The notes under the pieces are model-generated. The model was given only the letters and a program-made list of their open reading frames with translations, did not search any database and was not told the DNA's origin. 64,000 nt of DNA from Linanthus parryae (lineage: Eukaryota > Streptophyta > Magnoliopsida > Ericales > Polemoniaceae): the NCBI GenBank assembly GCA_023055425.1, contig JALGPY010000003.1:67316991-67380990 (forward strand), read 5' to 3'. Numbering within the stretch: the first letter of the stretch is position 1; each line of letters begins with the position of its first letter. A program made the translations under genes and the position numbers. Positions 33,521-46,652 of this stretch are shown here, piece by piece.

Positions 33521-35058
33521 TGTTTGAAATATGCTCTAGAGTCAATCTATTTTTCATGACATTTGTATGGACTTACTATTCATTATGTTATCGATATGGA
33601 GATATGTTAACATGAATGAAGTCCTTAGAATATAAATATCACATTCTTAAATATCCCTAGTCGATTATATTGATTAACAGGTTAACCAACAATAGACTAG
33701 TATGGGGTTGGATTGATATGGAGATATCATGATCCAACACATGAGTATGCATTAGGGGTAATGGCATACTGTATTGGCCCACAACGAAGAGGCTACATAT
33801 AATTTATGTAAAGTCACAAGTGCTTCTCGTAGTGAGAATGGCATTGTCATCCTTAGAATTGAAGTCACTAGATCATCTAGTTGTGGAATATTGTGTTTTG
33901 ATATCGTCAAACGCTACACCGTAACAGGGTTGTAATTAAGGCGTGTTTCGGACACAATAGGAAGAAAGCTTAGATATGGTAGTGATGTAGATATAATTTT
34001 TCCCTCCCACATAAGGGAGCAAATATTCGTGGCCACTCGAGGGATGGTGCTTATAGAATGTCTGGCCAGACTCAGATAAATCAATATAGGATATTAATGT
34101 TATCTGCATGGGTAAGAATATTCCCAGGATCGAGAAACTATGGATCGGATATACGAGTGTGACTTGTATGTCTCATGTCCAATCCGGATATAGGGACAAA
34201 GGGATGAGACAATACTTGCACAAGGTTTGTCGGATTACTGACTATTACTATTAGTTGGGTGGCATGGATGTGTTGCTAGACACCGCTCCATGTTAGTAAT
34301 CGTTACTACCAACTAAGTAGAAACCTATGGGGTCACACGCCATATGAATTAAACTAGACTTGGGAATTAATTAATATGATTAATTAAATATAATGATCAA
34401 TACGCAACCACTTGCAAACTTAGTAGGACTAATTTGCAAAGGTGGACTAATCCATGTATATACATGATTAGGATTTGTAAAGGTGGACTAATCCATGTAT
34501 ATACATGATTAGGACTTGTAAAGATGGACTAATCCATATATAGACATGATTAGAACTAGTTTGTAAGATGGACTAATCCATGTTTCGACATGATTAGGAG
34601 AGAGAGGGGCTAACATGTAGTTAACAAGGAGTTGTTCGTCTATATAAAGAGCATTCCTAGCTTATTTTCTCACTAATGCGCATATCCTACATTGATTAAG
34701 AGAGAGAGAGAACAAAGCAAGGAGAGAGAAAACACTAGAGGGTCGAACTCCCCTAGTGTCGCCCCTACCTGTCGTCCACCAAAGAGAGGTGCGACCTTCT
34801 CTTGGTTCGCTTCTCGTGATTCCTTTTTTTCCTTATTCCACCGGTTGCTAGCACAAGAATTTGATGAATCTAGATCTTGATCCTAGGCGTGGACTAGCCG
34901 TAGAGATGCGAACACTATTTTGCGTTTGAAGTCATCGAAAGAGACAAACAAGGTAATTATTATCAAATCATTTACTATCGTTATGATGTCTCTTCCTGTG
35001 ATCCCAGGAGGGTCTTGTGCGGATATTGATTTTTTTTTCCGCTGCGTAATCTATTACA
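33521..35058 (+). repeat. Long LTR of a non-coding copia-type element
   Basis: The LTR starts TGTTTGAAATATGCTCTAG and ends CTATTACA, with TGT...ACA ends. A TATA box (CTATATAAAG) lies at about 34640-34650 and CT/GA-rich sequence follows. It is followed at 35070 by a PBS, TGGTATCAGAGCC. It contains four tandem palindromic units (34435-34600). It interrupts L1-A. No clear second LTR is found. Confidence 0.72.
34435..34600 (+). repeat. Four tandem units of about 45 bp, each a near-perfect palindrome
   Basis: Each unit carries GGACTAATCCATGTATATAC followed by ATGATTAGG, a dyad of about 24 bp around CATGTATATACATG. Later units have TATATAGACATG and TGTTTCGACATG variants. They lie 40-200 bp upstream of the LTR TATA box, a usual place for enhancer repeats. 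Confidence 0.8.
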
Positions 35059-36830
35059 AAATCCTATAGTGGTATCAGAGCCACAGGTCGTAGAGCATAA
35101 TGTAGCTTATGTGTTACGAATATGTCAATTTTACACTTTAATAATTGTTTATTGCGTAAAAGGGACAAAATATGATGTGTAATTTTGGATCTTGAAAACT
35201 AGGGTTAGGGCACAAATTTGAAAAAGAGGTTTTTCAATTTGGAAAAAACTAAACTTAGGCAACAAGGAAAAAGAAGTTGTTTTGGAAACAACTCCTAAGA
35301 GGTTCGCCCCCCCCCCCCCCCCCCCGCCCCTAGGGACCGCCCCTCCCCTTCCTTGACGCCCAAGCAAGCCTCGACCAGAAGACCGGTTCATCCTAGGCGC
35401 GCGGTTGGACCGTGCGACCAAGGGCTGGTCGGGCCATGGCCCGTGGCAGTCCATTAGGGGTTCGACCAAAGTGTTGGTGGGCCCTCTTGGATCGTTTTGA
35501 CCCTAGTTCATCCAAAATCAACTAATATTGACCAAGCGCGTTAAAATTGGATTTTGACTATTAATGTGCTATTCGGATGGTGATTGGATATGGTCTTAAA
35601 TGTGGATGTTGTGAATGTTTAATTTTTGTGATTTGTTTTACGGCATGCGAGCCGATAAAATTAATGTAATAGTTAATTAAGTTTTACGGCCTGTGAGCCG
35701 GTCTTCTTCTCAACTTGTGAGATCTTTCTATTTAGTATAGATGCTATCTAGTATTAGATAGAATAGATAATAGCCAAGATATGGAGAAGAAGCCTAAAGA
35801 ATTAGAGAATCACAAGATGGAGCATTCTACAAGGCTAAGGAGCATGGAGCATTCCACAAGCTATGGAGTATGGAGCAAAATATGGAGGCACATTGAGATG
35901 AGCTTGCTATTCTTGGGGTTCATAGATATTCTCATGGGCTTGGGAATATCTTAGTCTAGGACGCCATATCCATATCACGTTTTTTATTTTGTGGTTGTTT
36001 ATTTATTGTATTATTATTTATTGTTGGTGTATGGATGATGCATGCAAAATTGATAATAATATAATTAACAACCCGGATTTTTTATTTTGGGATTGCCCAA
36101 CCCGAATAAGTAGGTCAGTTGATATTGATCAACAAAACAATTTGAATTGAAAGGACAATCCCTCAAATTTAAATATTGTGTTTTGCCTCCAGGTTACCCA
36201 AACACTCTTCATAGTCATGACTTGTCAAGCTCGTGCATGCCAAAGTAAGGCGACTTGATTCACCATGATATGTTGTGATAGCACAAGCAAGTAATGTGCA
36301 ATTGTTTGAGTAAGAGGGTGGACGCAACTAGGTGATTTTAATGAGATTAAATACCTGGAGGCAACCAATTGGGATTATCTATGAGGATAGATAAATAAGA
36401 GTTATTTGCCCAATTGAACCAAAAATTGCATGGGGATGCAATTGAAATTGTTCCTACCTAAATAACTAATTTTTTGTGACTTGCCAAAGCAAGCTCAAAA
36501 GAAGTGAACTATGGATCTTGGGCCACTAAAAAATATGATGATATTTTCCGCATTAATATGGAAGGTTATTAATCCGAGAAAAATAATGGGAGATATGTTT
36601 GAAAATTTAAGTCCTTGTTAAATGTAGTTATCACAATACTTTGCATAATCCTTTTGGTGTTGAATACCCATGGCATTAAAAAAACGAAACACGACTTTAT
36701 GTCCATAAAATAGACAAGCTGTCTGGAATCTATTTTCTAGATTGGTATAAAATTGAGAATTGTTCTCAAATACCAAAACACACTAAAGCCCGATGAAAAG
36801 AACATCAATGAATGGTTATTTGAATTTGAC
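35059..36830 (+). mobile_element. Internal non-coding region of the copia-type element (LARD-like)
   Basis: The PBS TGGTATCAGAGCC is at 35070-35082. No gag or pol is detectable. A C19 run lies at 35307-35325. At 36575-36596 AAAAATAATGGGAGATA is followed by TGTTTGAAAATTT, which resembles a polypurine tract and an LTR start but then diverges, so the 3' LTR is at best a remnant. The boundary with L1-A on the right, somewhere at 36600-36830, is not resolved. Confidence 0.5.
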
Positions 36831-37370
36831 TTGCCTCCACTTCAACCATTGATATACACATATGTACCATTTGCATACCCAAATTTTGCTCTGACAGACT
36901 ACATCTCATGTGAATACAACCTAGTATCCATGAGAAAAACTGGGTTGGGGCGTCTATCCTCCATGGTGTCGCAAAGGGAGTGAACGTTACGGAGGTTCCC
37001 AAGCCCCCGTATGTTCCAACTTAAGGCACTCATTGTTCTAAGCAGAGCTGCTTAGCAGACTCTACCTCTGGAATGGTTGTTGGACATTCTTCTTCACCTT
37101 CTTCACAAAACATCTCTTCTGCCGCCTTTTCTTTCCCTTCTCCAGGATCAGGCTCTGGTAGACCCTCAACTCCGTAATGGTTTGAGCGTGGTGCATTGCC
37201 ACACGGATTGCAATATCTCTTGCCGCCACCATCCGAAGTACCCGTTTCGTTGGTAGTAATTACGATTTGCCATGCAGTTTTCCTTCTAGTATCGATGCCT
37301 TCTTCTTGAACCTTTACTTTGACCTTGTTTCTGGCTTTTAGTGCAACCTTTTACTATCAGGTAGACCTTT
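36831..37370 (-). pseudogene. L1-A: end of ORF1 and start of ORF2 endonuclease
   Basis: On the minus strand a tail (KRYCNPCGNAPRSNHYGVEG ... EVESAKQLCLEQ) ends at a TGA overlapping the ATG of the next frame (ATGA, 37032-37035). ORF2 then begins MSALSWNIRGLGNLRNVHSL, the start of a LINE endonuclease, followed by RPNPVFLMDTRLYSHEM, a stop, and AKFGYANGTYVYING. This is the 5' portion of the same LINE whose later parts lie at 33382-33520, 32199-32898 and 22515-23082. Confidence 0.78.
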
Positions 37371-38573
37371 TAAAAAAAACAAGCAGACTTTAGGTTACCT
37401 AATAAAAAAATTGTGCCAATTTTGTTATAATATATAAATACAAATTTGTGTTAGAGGGACAAAAAATTTAATAGAAACTTGAACCAAAACTGTCAGTAGT
37501 GTCTAAACATTACACATATCTATTCTTTATAATTTCTTCAAATCATGACCACGTGATTTTATTTATGACATGTTTCCATAATTCTATTTTTGTATGATTT
37601 TTGTTCACAGACTTTTCCATGAATACAGGATAGTTTGAACCAGACGGGTTATCCTCTAATTAAAACTATGAAAGAGATGGAGTATTTGATAAAGGAAAAT
37701 TACAGGTGGCCCCAATGCATGGAAACGTTTTGACTTCATATGGAATCACCTGAATCAAGGACAAAACCAATAAACAATAAATACAATTAATATTTTTTCT
37801 TTTCAGATAATGCCAATTAATATTTATTCAGGAAGTTAAAAATTACAATGACACCCCTACCCTCCAACTAATTTAACTAATCATATGACACGATATGTTA
37901 ATCTTTTCATCATATTATAAAATTTTCTCATTACCATAATATAAAAAAAAAAAAACAAATTTTCGTATCATATCATTAAGTTTAGTAGAGTGATCCTTAA
38001 AGTTAATTGAGGAAATTATGTCAAAACAAACCAAAAGTATATTGGATGTTTTTTTATTAAGAAATAATAGTAGTTAAATGTACTAATACTATTCTAAAAA
38101 AGAAAGAAAATGTACTAATACTACAATTGACGAGCTTTTTGTTAGACTTACAACCGTATACCTAATTAAAAGAAGATAATAGCTCGATACTTTGTTTTTA
38201 GTTAAAGATCATAATCTGTATTTTTTGGTGAGAATAGTCAGGTTTGAACCCAAAACCTCATATAAGGGTTTCAAACGCTCAAGCACTAAACTAGCACTCA
38301 TTTACTGGGTTGAATGTTAAAGCACACAAATTTATACGTTCATACGTGTGGCACTTATTTCCAAATACTAAAACAAAATACTTATTGAGCAAATATGTCG
38401 AAAAACGAATAAATTCACATCCCTAGCTCAAGTTTTTAAACTAAAAAAAGCATCATTCATAAGCATGGGCCTCAAGAATGTAAGGGTACAAACTAACGTA
38501 TGAAATGTAAAATTATGAAACTTCCAATCTGAAACGAACTTTAATACAAACACAATAAACCACCTGCAAATCA
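37371..38573. other. AT-rich non-coding segment, partly duplicated at 53027-56612
   Basis: 37663-37865 matches 53027-53193 (GGAAACGTTTTGACTTCATA and flanks). 38305-38562 matches 56010-56145 plus 56536-56612 (GCACTTATTTCCAAA, CCTCAAG, TTTAATACAAACA). No gene is seen. On the right it meets a potential 5' splice site of the minus-strand exon (CAG/GTGGTT), so it may be an old intron. Confidence 0.55.
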
Positions 38574-40298
38574 CCATAACCATTACCAAAAGACACCCAA
38601 CCTACCATCCTACCACCCAGAATAACTAACCTAAACCCAACACCACCATCTCTCTTTTTTTTTTTTTTTTTTGATCAACCAAAATTCTCATTCAACAAAA
38701 AAGCAACCATACAAAAGCCACAAGGCCATTAACCTATGCATGTGGGACAATCCTCATTACAAACAAGTAAGATATCACTAGGGCAAATGGATTCAAAACT
38801 CCATGATTGACTTTTTTTAGCTGCATATTTGACAAACTTGTCTGAAGCCCTATTAGCATTTCTGCTAATCTAAGAGAAGCTGCAATTTCTCAGCTTTGCT
38901 ATATTCTGGATATCTTCAATCTTACTTTTACAATATCACATGGGTTTTTTCTTTTCTTGAATGACTTCAATAGCAGATTTGCTGTCATTCTCAAAGATAG
39001 TATGCATCCCTTCTTCATCGCCATTCTCCATCATAGCATACTTGATGGTTTGGATCTCTAAGATTGTGGTACACTCACCTTTTAATTTCATCCAAGCACC
39101 TCCAATATATTGGCCTGTGTGATTTCTTTTTATCCAACCACCAACACCAGACTTTGTATTTTTTCACCATGAAGCATCAATATTCACTTTGAGGCTACCT
39201 TCTTCTAGGCATTTCTATGTAGCCTCATATTTAGGAGAGTTTCCTTGTCTTGCTCACATCGATTGGCATATTCTATATTCTCCTATAGGGACATTAAAGG
39301 TCTAACATAACTCTCCTGGGTTGGGGTGAAGATTTTGGAAATAAGCTTTGTTTCTCTGGAGCCAAATTGTCCTGCATCCAGTAATCACATCTTCCACATA
39401 CTACTTAGCCAGATTCCCTTCAAGAGTATGCTCCCAGACTGTAACAAACATTTTTCTTACGTCACCTATCTTCTCTGATTGGAGGGGGCTGATGAGATTG
39501 GTGCCAAACCAAAAGGCTTGTGTCCACTTGCAATGAAACGGAATGTGTTCATAATCCTCTACTTCAGCATCACATATTTTGCACAAAGAAGGACATTTAA
39601 TGCCTCTTTTTAGAAGATTTTGAGAAGTTGCTATAGCTTCCATACATAATTTCCACTAAAAGATTTTTTTTGGTTGAATTTGCATAGCCCAAAGAAATTT
39701 TCATTTTCCCCTAGGCCATTGAGAAGAGGAAGAGGCTTTGGTGGAATTCTTCTTCATTCTTGTTGCTGTGATGTTCCTCTTCTTACCAGTAGCATAGCCA
39801 CTCTTCACAGTATAATCTCCATCACTAGTGAATCTCCATATAACTTCTTGTACCACATGAGTGGTTGGAATGTGAACTTCCAGGATATCTTTGACAATAT
39901 TCTCAGGGAATAAGTTTCTTAAAATATTCACACTCCAACTTTTAGCTTCATGGTTCATGAGAGTTGCCACTCTCAAGTTTGGAGGTTCTGGAATCTTATC
40001 AGCTATTTTCAGGCCTTCCCATTTACAGATCCATGAATCACTGCTGCACATAATACTATTGCCATCTCCCACCTTCCAAATTAGACCCAGAAGCACCACT
40101 TTCCTCCCTTATATTATGCTCTTCCAACACCACCCTCTGTCTACCGCAAGGAAGCCATAAGAGGAACAGGGCCATAAAAGAGTAACACGTCCGAAATCAC
40201 CCAGCAGACCCTCGACTCTCTGCTTCACTGAATCAGATCCCAAATCACCATCGACCTCCAACTCGGATTCAAACCAACCCTCCAGATCGGGGAGCTAA
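38574..40298 (-). pseudogene. Unidentified host exon interrupted by L1-B
   Basis: Joining 40298-40141 to 38653-38574, with one copy of the L1-B target duplication, gives an uninterrupted minus-strand frame of about 83 codons: LPDLEGWFESELEVDGDLGS, LLWPCSSYGFLAVDRDGG and ILGGRMVGWVSFGNGYGDLQ. It ends at a possible 5' splice site CAG/GTGGTT. The upstream end meets the solo LTR insertion at 40298. I do not recognise the family. An open frame restored only after removing the LINE argues that this is a real exon. It could also be a chance frame. Confidence 0.4.
38654..40123 (-). mobile_element. 5'-truncated L1 LINE (L1-B) with poly(A) and 17-bp target duplication
   Basis: On the minus strand: GLIWKVGDGNSIMCSSDSWI, IWRFTSDGDYTVKSGYATGK, the zinc-binding region RGIKCPSLCKICDAEVEDYE and HIPFHCKWTQAFWFG. 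A decayed RNase H follows, then a poly(A) tail seen as T18 at 38655-38672. CCAACACCACCATCTCT at 38637-38653 and CCAACACCACCCTCTGT at 40124-40140 (14 of 17 identical) flank it. Target-primed insertion explains tail, truncation and duplication. Confidence 0.9.
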
Positions 40299-43200
40299 TG
40301 AAACGACCCGGGATCACGATTCAGGGCTAAAGAGACAATCTATAGCCAAAAGTAGAAATATAGTTACGAATATTACATTTTATTTAAAAAATAGAACAAT
40401 CTTGAGAAGATAAGATTACAAATTTAATGTGTTTAAAACACCCCCACCTTGTTTGATGACCTGCGGTTTTAAAATGGCAACAGCCGACGCAGTTTTAAAA
40501 AAAAAATGATCAGTAAAAACTGAATAAATACACACTACGACATGTAAAGCAATGAGTGGCACAGAAGCATGAGTTGAAGCTAATCAGAAGATTTAAAACT
40601 ATAAAACTAACAGGTTTGGTAATTTCGAATAGCTGGAAGTAACCGAGTAACAAAAGAAAAACTCTCAATTTAAGAACATTGAGAAACCACGAGTATTCGG
40701 TAATATAACCAGAGGTAGCAAGTCAACTTAAGTTGATAACGATATTAATTCATGAGTAGCCAAAGCTTTTTAAATCATTTCAATCGATTAGGGCATATCC
40801 AGAGCCACAAAAAACATTAATAGAGTATTCAAACTTTCTTTCAAATTCAATTTAACCGTTAAGTTTAGCCGAGGCATGTCCAGAGCCACCAGCGGATCGA
40901 TGTAAATAGAGGGATCACGAAGTAATCACAAAGGGTTCCTTCTAGGGTCTATAAAACCATATTTCACCCGAGCGTTAAGGAAGTCCATTCGTTAACCCCG
41001 CTCACAACATTAGCTAAAAGGCCTTAAGTGTCAACACACCTATACTGTAGTGACCCTTACAAGTATAAGTAGCACTCTATAGCTCTAAGATAACCACTCG
41101 GCCTCAATACTTTGGTACATTTTGGCTAATCGGCGGCGGATTTGTGAACAATTAAGTTCTATCCAATAATAAGAAGCATTGCTTCAATGGTCTTAGTCAT
41201 AAGAAAATGGAGGATCGCTTGGCGCCTACCATTAATAACACAACTCTGTACATCGTCCTAGATCTATTAGAGGTATCTTATTACCTTTATTTCTCATAAC
41301 CAAAGTTGGTATACAATCTTCACAAGTCATATCCAAGAGTTCTCAGTATAAGTCAATAATCGAAATTTTTCAGTATAAATCATGATTTTCATGCTCTTCC
41401 AAATAAGATGATATTCATTTAAAACGTCACACACATGGGAACAATGTGATAATTAAATTTTGCACATATGTATTTTATTTCTTATCTTTACCATAGACAA
41501 AATCAGATTATCAACTTATCACAAGTAAAGTTCCAGGAGTTATAAAGAGAATTCAATTTATATCCAAATAATTTCGAATATAAATCATGATTTGCATACT
41601 TTTTCAATCTAAAAAAAAATCATTCGAGACATCACACAAACACTCAAATTTTGATAAGTAAAAGTCGCACAAATGTACTTACCACTAAGATGAAGCACAA
41701 GCAAAAGCGATAAGGTAAGTCGAGCACTCCAACGAGAAACACTCTCTCCTACGAGGTCGAGGTCTACAATCACACGTATAACGTACTCGTTACAGCTAAT
41801 TCATGCATAATACAAATGCAAACCTATATGCCACATAGTCTCATATATCACCAATGCACATATAATGATTTCACTTATCAAAATAAATCAAATAATACAC
41901 TTAGAATTTCAAAAACTCAAGTTTTTTAAAAACGGTGAAACTACAATTCTGTACAGAATTGTAGCTCTAACTTTAGAGGCATATTTTCCATATCAAACCA
42001 TCTCCTAAAATCATGAAATAAATTTATGATGAACGTAGTGTCTACTTTCAGAAACATCAAGAAAATCATGCATAGCTATTATAAAAATCAAGTTACAAAA
42101 ATGTTGTGCAGAGACAAGTTTGGCAGAAAGTTTCAACTTTGAAGAACAATTACAACTACTTGGAGAATAGGAAAAATGGATATTTTCTCCAGAATGAATC
42201 CCTTATGTGTCTAGTTTCATCAAAAGAAAGATTGGGTGCCATAAGTTTATGGAGATAAGATTTTTAACAAAAATTGTAAAACTTGTCCAAAAAAAAGTTT
42301 CAGAAAACATAAAACTTAGAATGAGCATATCTCCCTAACCAAAAAGGCTATGGAGTTCAATTTTCTTTCAAAAGGACCCTCTCTGAGTCTAATTTTAGAA
42401 TATGAAAGAGTTAAAAATTACACTGAGACAAAATTTAAAGATAATACACGTTTTTCACAAACTGGTCAGATTGTATGAACATGTAATTTTTCAAAAATCA
42501 ACAAGAATGGTTCTAGTAGTACATGCAAGTTAAGAATACTTGATTTTCACCAAATTAACTCATTTTAAGAATGAAATAATATTTTCACATGCTCTGTTGA
42601 AACAATTATTAAAATGTTCTTGAGATTAAAGTGCAACTAAAACAAAATACACAAAGTGCATGTGGGTTTCTAGTGTGAGTTTCATGAAATTGTGTAACTT
42701 TTGAAGTCAAACACATGATCTAATCATGGAAATGAAGAATCAAGCATGGAGATGAAGAAAACTAAGATGAAATTTCATCAATCAAAGCAAAAGATGGACA
42801 TGCAAGCTTGAATCCAAGCTTAGAAGAAAGTTTACCCCAAGACCAAAATGATGGTGGATGAAAGAGTGAAATTGGGCTTCAATCTTTGAGTATGATGGTG
42901 AAAGAACACCCCTCCATGATGATATTAGAGTTGGACTCAAGATTTTCATGCTTTGGATGAAAGAAAATGAAGTTTTGATGGTGATTTTGTGAGGTCAACA
43001 CCCAAAAACGAGAATGGAGTTTTGAGAGAGAGAATGGAGGTAGCATGAGTGCTCTTGAAGAGAAAATACATATGGAGAGTTGAGTGAAAGAGATGGGGTT
43101 GATGGAGGATCGATGGAATGAGTGTGCTTGGCTGGTCTTGAGGAAAATTGGGAGATACTTGGAAGAAAAAAAAAAGAAACATCTCCTTATTTTAATGGAG

Positions 43201-43736
43201 TTGACCAAAGATAGTGAATGGAGGAGTGAAGTGCAATTAAAAAGTCTCCCAACAACATAGTTGTGGTAGAAATTGGAATAACAAGAAAAGGAAGGTTGAC
43301 ATGCAAATACTAGAAATTGAGGGTAATTCTAACATTTCATATACAAGAGGGGTAGAAATGAGAAATGCCAAAAATTGAGGGGTTGAAAATGTAATTTACA
43401 ATTAATAGCTAACACTTAGAAGTTAATTTTCATAAATTAAGAAATTTCCAAATAATTTCAAATAAACCAATTGTATATAAATGTCAAACCAATTTTTAGA
43501 AAACAACAAGTATGTCTTAGATATACAAAATGAATTTCATATAGTATCATCTAACTTTCAAAAACTACAAAACAACCCTAAATTAAAAATATATATCCTC
43601 ATAGATGTCAAATGACATCCTTATATTTTAAAATAAAGAAAAGTCATTAATAAGTCCGAAATATAAAATTCTCAAAATTTTCAAATATTTTTCCGAAATG
43701 ACAAAATAACCCCTTAATTAAATACGGGGTATTACG
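40299..43736 (-). mobile_element. Solo-LTR-like element, 3.4 kb, TSD GCTAA/GCTAA
   Basis: The plus strand reads TGAAACGACCCGGGATC at the left end and ACGGGGTATTACG at the right. As a minus-strand LTR this is (T)GTAATACCCCGT...GGGTCGTTTCA with the first T changed to C. GCTAA at 40294-40298 and 43737-43741 are exact duplications. No PBS, polypurine tract or gag/pol is present. The open frames near 42880-43208 are low-complexity leader sequence. A similar element in the other direction lies at 47886-51649. Confidence 0.8.
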
Positions 43737-43741
43737 GCTAA

Positions 43742-43992
43742 GTTCGTTGAAACCTAATCCCCCACACCGGTGTCCTGAAAACTAGAGAACTCTCACCTTC
43801 TCTCCTTCACTTGAAAACGAAGAACTAGTCCCCACAACATCACTCACTCGATAAGGACAAATCGCAAATAAAACCACCATCATTCAAATCCAAAACTACC
43901 CAATCATCAAATCCAAATCTCCATGGATTTCATTTCAAATCCCACCCCCAGAACCCTTAAAAGACCCCATCATTGTTTCGTTTTTGTCGTGG
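43742..43992 (+). promoter_or_regulatory. Upstream and leader region of the U-box gene fragment
   Basis: This is the short stretch between the solo LTR and the ATG at 43993. It is C/A-rich and carries no open frame of note. It could also be upstream sequence for the divergent minus-strand exon. Confidence 0.35.
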
Positions 43993-44456
43993 ATGGGTAA
44001 CCTCAGCAAACGCCAGTGGAAGACATTCATTCTCCAGTCGTCTTCTTCGAAATTGAATCTAGAAAAGCCAGTCCCACCCAGAGAGTACATATGCCCGATC
44101 TTTGGATCCATCATGTTCGACCTGGTTTTTGTCTCTTCCGGTCAGACCTTCGAGCGATCTTCAGTTGAGGTATGTCGAGATTTAGCCTTTTTGTGACAAC
44201 CCGTCACGATTTTAACAATAAAAATATCGACTTAGCGATAAAACACTGTTTACTGTCAACCCGTCTGACACTTTCAGACGTCAAAAACTCAACCACCAGG
44301 ACACGCAGTCCACCAGACAACATTTTTAGTCAAATTTCTGATAAACTGGTACGTGACTGAATTATTTAAAAAGTTACACGAACTCATCAAAATGACAGTT
44401 TATATAAATATCTGACCCAAAATAGTAATTTACAAGTAACAGCTAAAAACAACATA

Positions 44457-44714
44457 CCAGTCCGTCCCAGCTCTTTCTTCCCATCTGACTTTTTTGACTC
44501 GTATCTGGGTCACTTTGACTGGGTGATTTGGATAGCAAAATAATACTATTTTTTGATAATTTTTTCACCATATTATGGAACACCTTTTACTCTACAACAC
44601 CATGAAAAAATTATCAAAAAATTACATCGGTTTGCTATTCAAATCACCGGGTCAAAGTGACCCAGTGAATAGTGACAAAAGTGAAATTGGGAAGAAAGAG
44701 CTGGGACAGAGTGG
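44457..44714. mobile_element. Stowaway-like MITE, 258 bp, TA duplication, inside one LTR only
   Basis: The inverted ends are CCAGTCCGTCCCAGCTCTTT and the complement of AAAGAGCTGGGACAGAGTGG, extending through CTTCCC. It is flanked by TA at 44455-44456 and 44715-44716. The sister LTR has the empty site (CAACATAGTTAAC near 46912-46924). A relative of the same length lies at 54189-54446. Confidence 0.92.
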
Positions 44715-45641
44715 TAGTTAACTAAAAATAAAGATTTTTGCAACTACTCCGCGATTCGGTCGCGCTCCAGCTCAGCCTGTAAAATAGAGGGGTGAGCCAA
44801 AACAGGCCAGCAAGTACCGCCTAACCACTGGCGTAGAAATCTAAAATCTACTTCACAACAGCCAGTTATTACACATCAACATGCGGCACCAAATACACAA
44901 ACAGCGTGATTTAACAATAACCAGACAGACAACAAATAGCTAAAAAGCTATAAAATTCACACCAGCTGTATAAACAGGTATAGACTGTAACTGCAGAAAT
45001 TTAGAAGTTAGATTTCCCCTACCTCAAATTGACGATTGCCTCAAGTGTTCGCAACCCCAGATATTTCATACGACTAGCAGAAGCAAGTTTCTGAACTAAA
45101 AACACTCTGTAAAGACTAAACCAACCATAACAAGAACCATGCCAACTTATACACCATTCAGATATGTCTATGCCAAACCCTCCATTGTCTCTTTAAATGA
45201 GCAAGTGAAAGTCTATTAGTACGAGGTTTTGATGGACCAAATAATGAATACAGAGAGCACTAGAACCCCAAAATAAACAAATTTTCTAAACATTCAATCT
45301 CCAAACGATTGTTATGCCCGCCCATGAGTTGTAGCAAGTCAAAAAGGACTTTGATGATAAGGCATGATTTGTAGATAACTATAGTTACTACGGAGCCACC
45401 TGTAAACATTTGGTAAAGCAATTTGCATTATCATTTCAACCTCTATTAAACAAATACACATGGCCCCCCAAATTCAACGAATTTACAAATACACCGATGT
45501 CAATATTTTATGGTAAAAGAGCATGAATTTATTAAAAGAGAAACACGTAGATAGAATGAATAAATATCATTTACACATACTTGGTCAAGTTATATGTAAC
45601 AAAATACATATTTAAAAAAAAAATCACAACGGTGTCTCACA

Positions 45642-46652
45642 ATCTACCTTACTTACTGAAATTTCGTCTCGAATTTTATTGGACAGAATGTCACCTTACA
45701 CCACAAATACAGTGCATAGAGGGAAACAAAATCATGTTAAGTTATTCACTGGCTAACAGCCTAACGTATCATTGTTAAGCATAAAAAAAAATTGATTAAA
45801 ACTTGCTATCACATAAAAACGCTCGGGACAAATACATCTAAGTCCCATCCAAAAAGAAAATCCTTCCATAGCTTACATTAATCACATTTTTCATGTCTTA
45901 TCTTAAAAAAAAAAAACTACAATAAAAAAAAATCAAGTCCCATATTACCATAGCAAACTTTTCATCAACAAATTTGCAAATATACACATCATCACAAAAT
46001 AGCAAGACTTTATAAAGTCCAACACCCAAGTCATGCAAATCTCTCTTGACATTCTTTTTCTTTTTGATGAAGCATCTCTCTTGATATTCACATGCATTTA
46101 TAAAATACTCGTGTATAAAAAAATGGAGCACTGCTTTCTCTACTTCAGTTTGTATGTCCATGAAAGTATTCTCGTTAAAAGAATTGCTTCATGTATTTTT
46201 CGTTATCCACTAAACATCAGTTTCACTAAAATCACATGCACAAACTTTACCAGTGTAAAGTTTTACTCATACCTTCATCATCTCATATATAATTAAAGCA
46301 CCACATCAAGACATCAACCAAAACTTAGCACATGTTGCATGTAAAACTTTCACAATATCACAAATCTATCATATGTAAGAAATTTCGTCCCAACTTTTTT
46401 TTTTTCACTTTCAATTAAAAAAAATCTATACTATTATATATAAAAAAATCACGTATCATACAGTACATCACCTTTACCACCCAAGCAGTACTAGACTGTG
46501 TACCCCTAGCTCGACAGTGCGGTGGCTCACAAGTGTGGTGACTCACAAGTGTGTACCACTCGTACAACACCTGTCACAGAGACCCGCCAAAACACCCGCC
46601 CAGTCTCAGATACACTATCCGTACCTCCAGTTAGGTCAGGCTCTGATACCAC
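45642..46652 (-). other. Internal region of the non-coding LTR element
   Basis: The PBS lies at the right end and a purine-rich stretch beside the left LTR (AGTAAGTAAGGTAGAT on the minus strand). No retrotransposon protein is encoded; short frames are chance. Confidence 0.6.

Noticed and set aside
42879..43208. Minus frames in the solo-LTR-like element as a gene
   Set aside because: Serine/phenylalanine-rich low-complexity translation of CT-rich leader DNA; no family resemblance.
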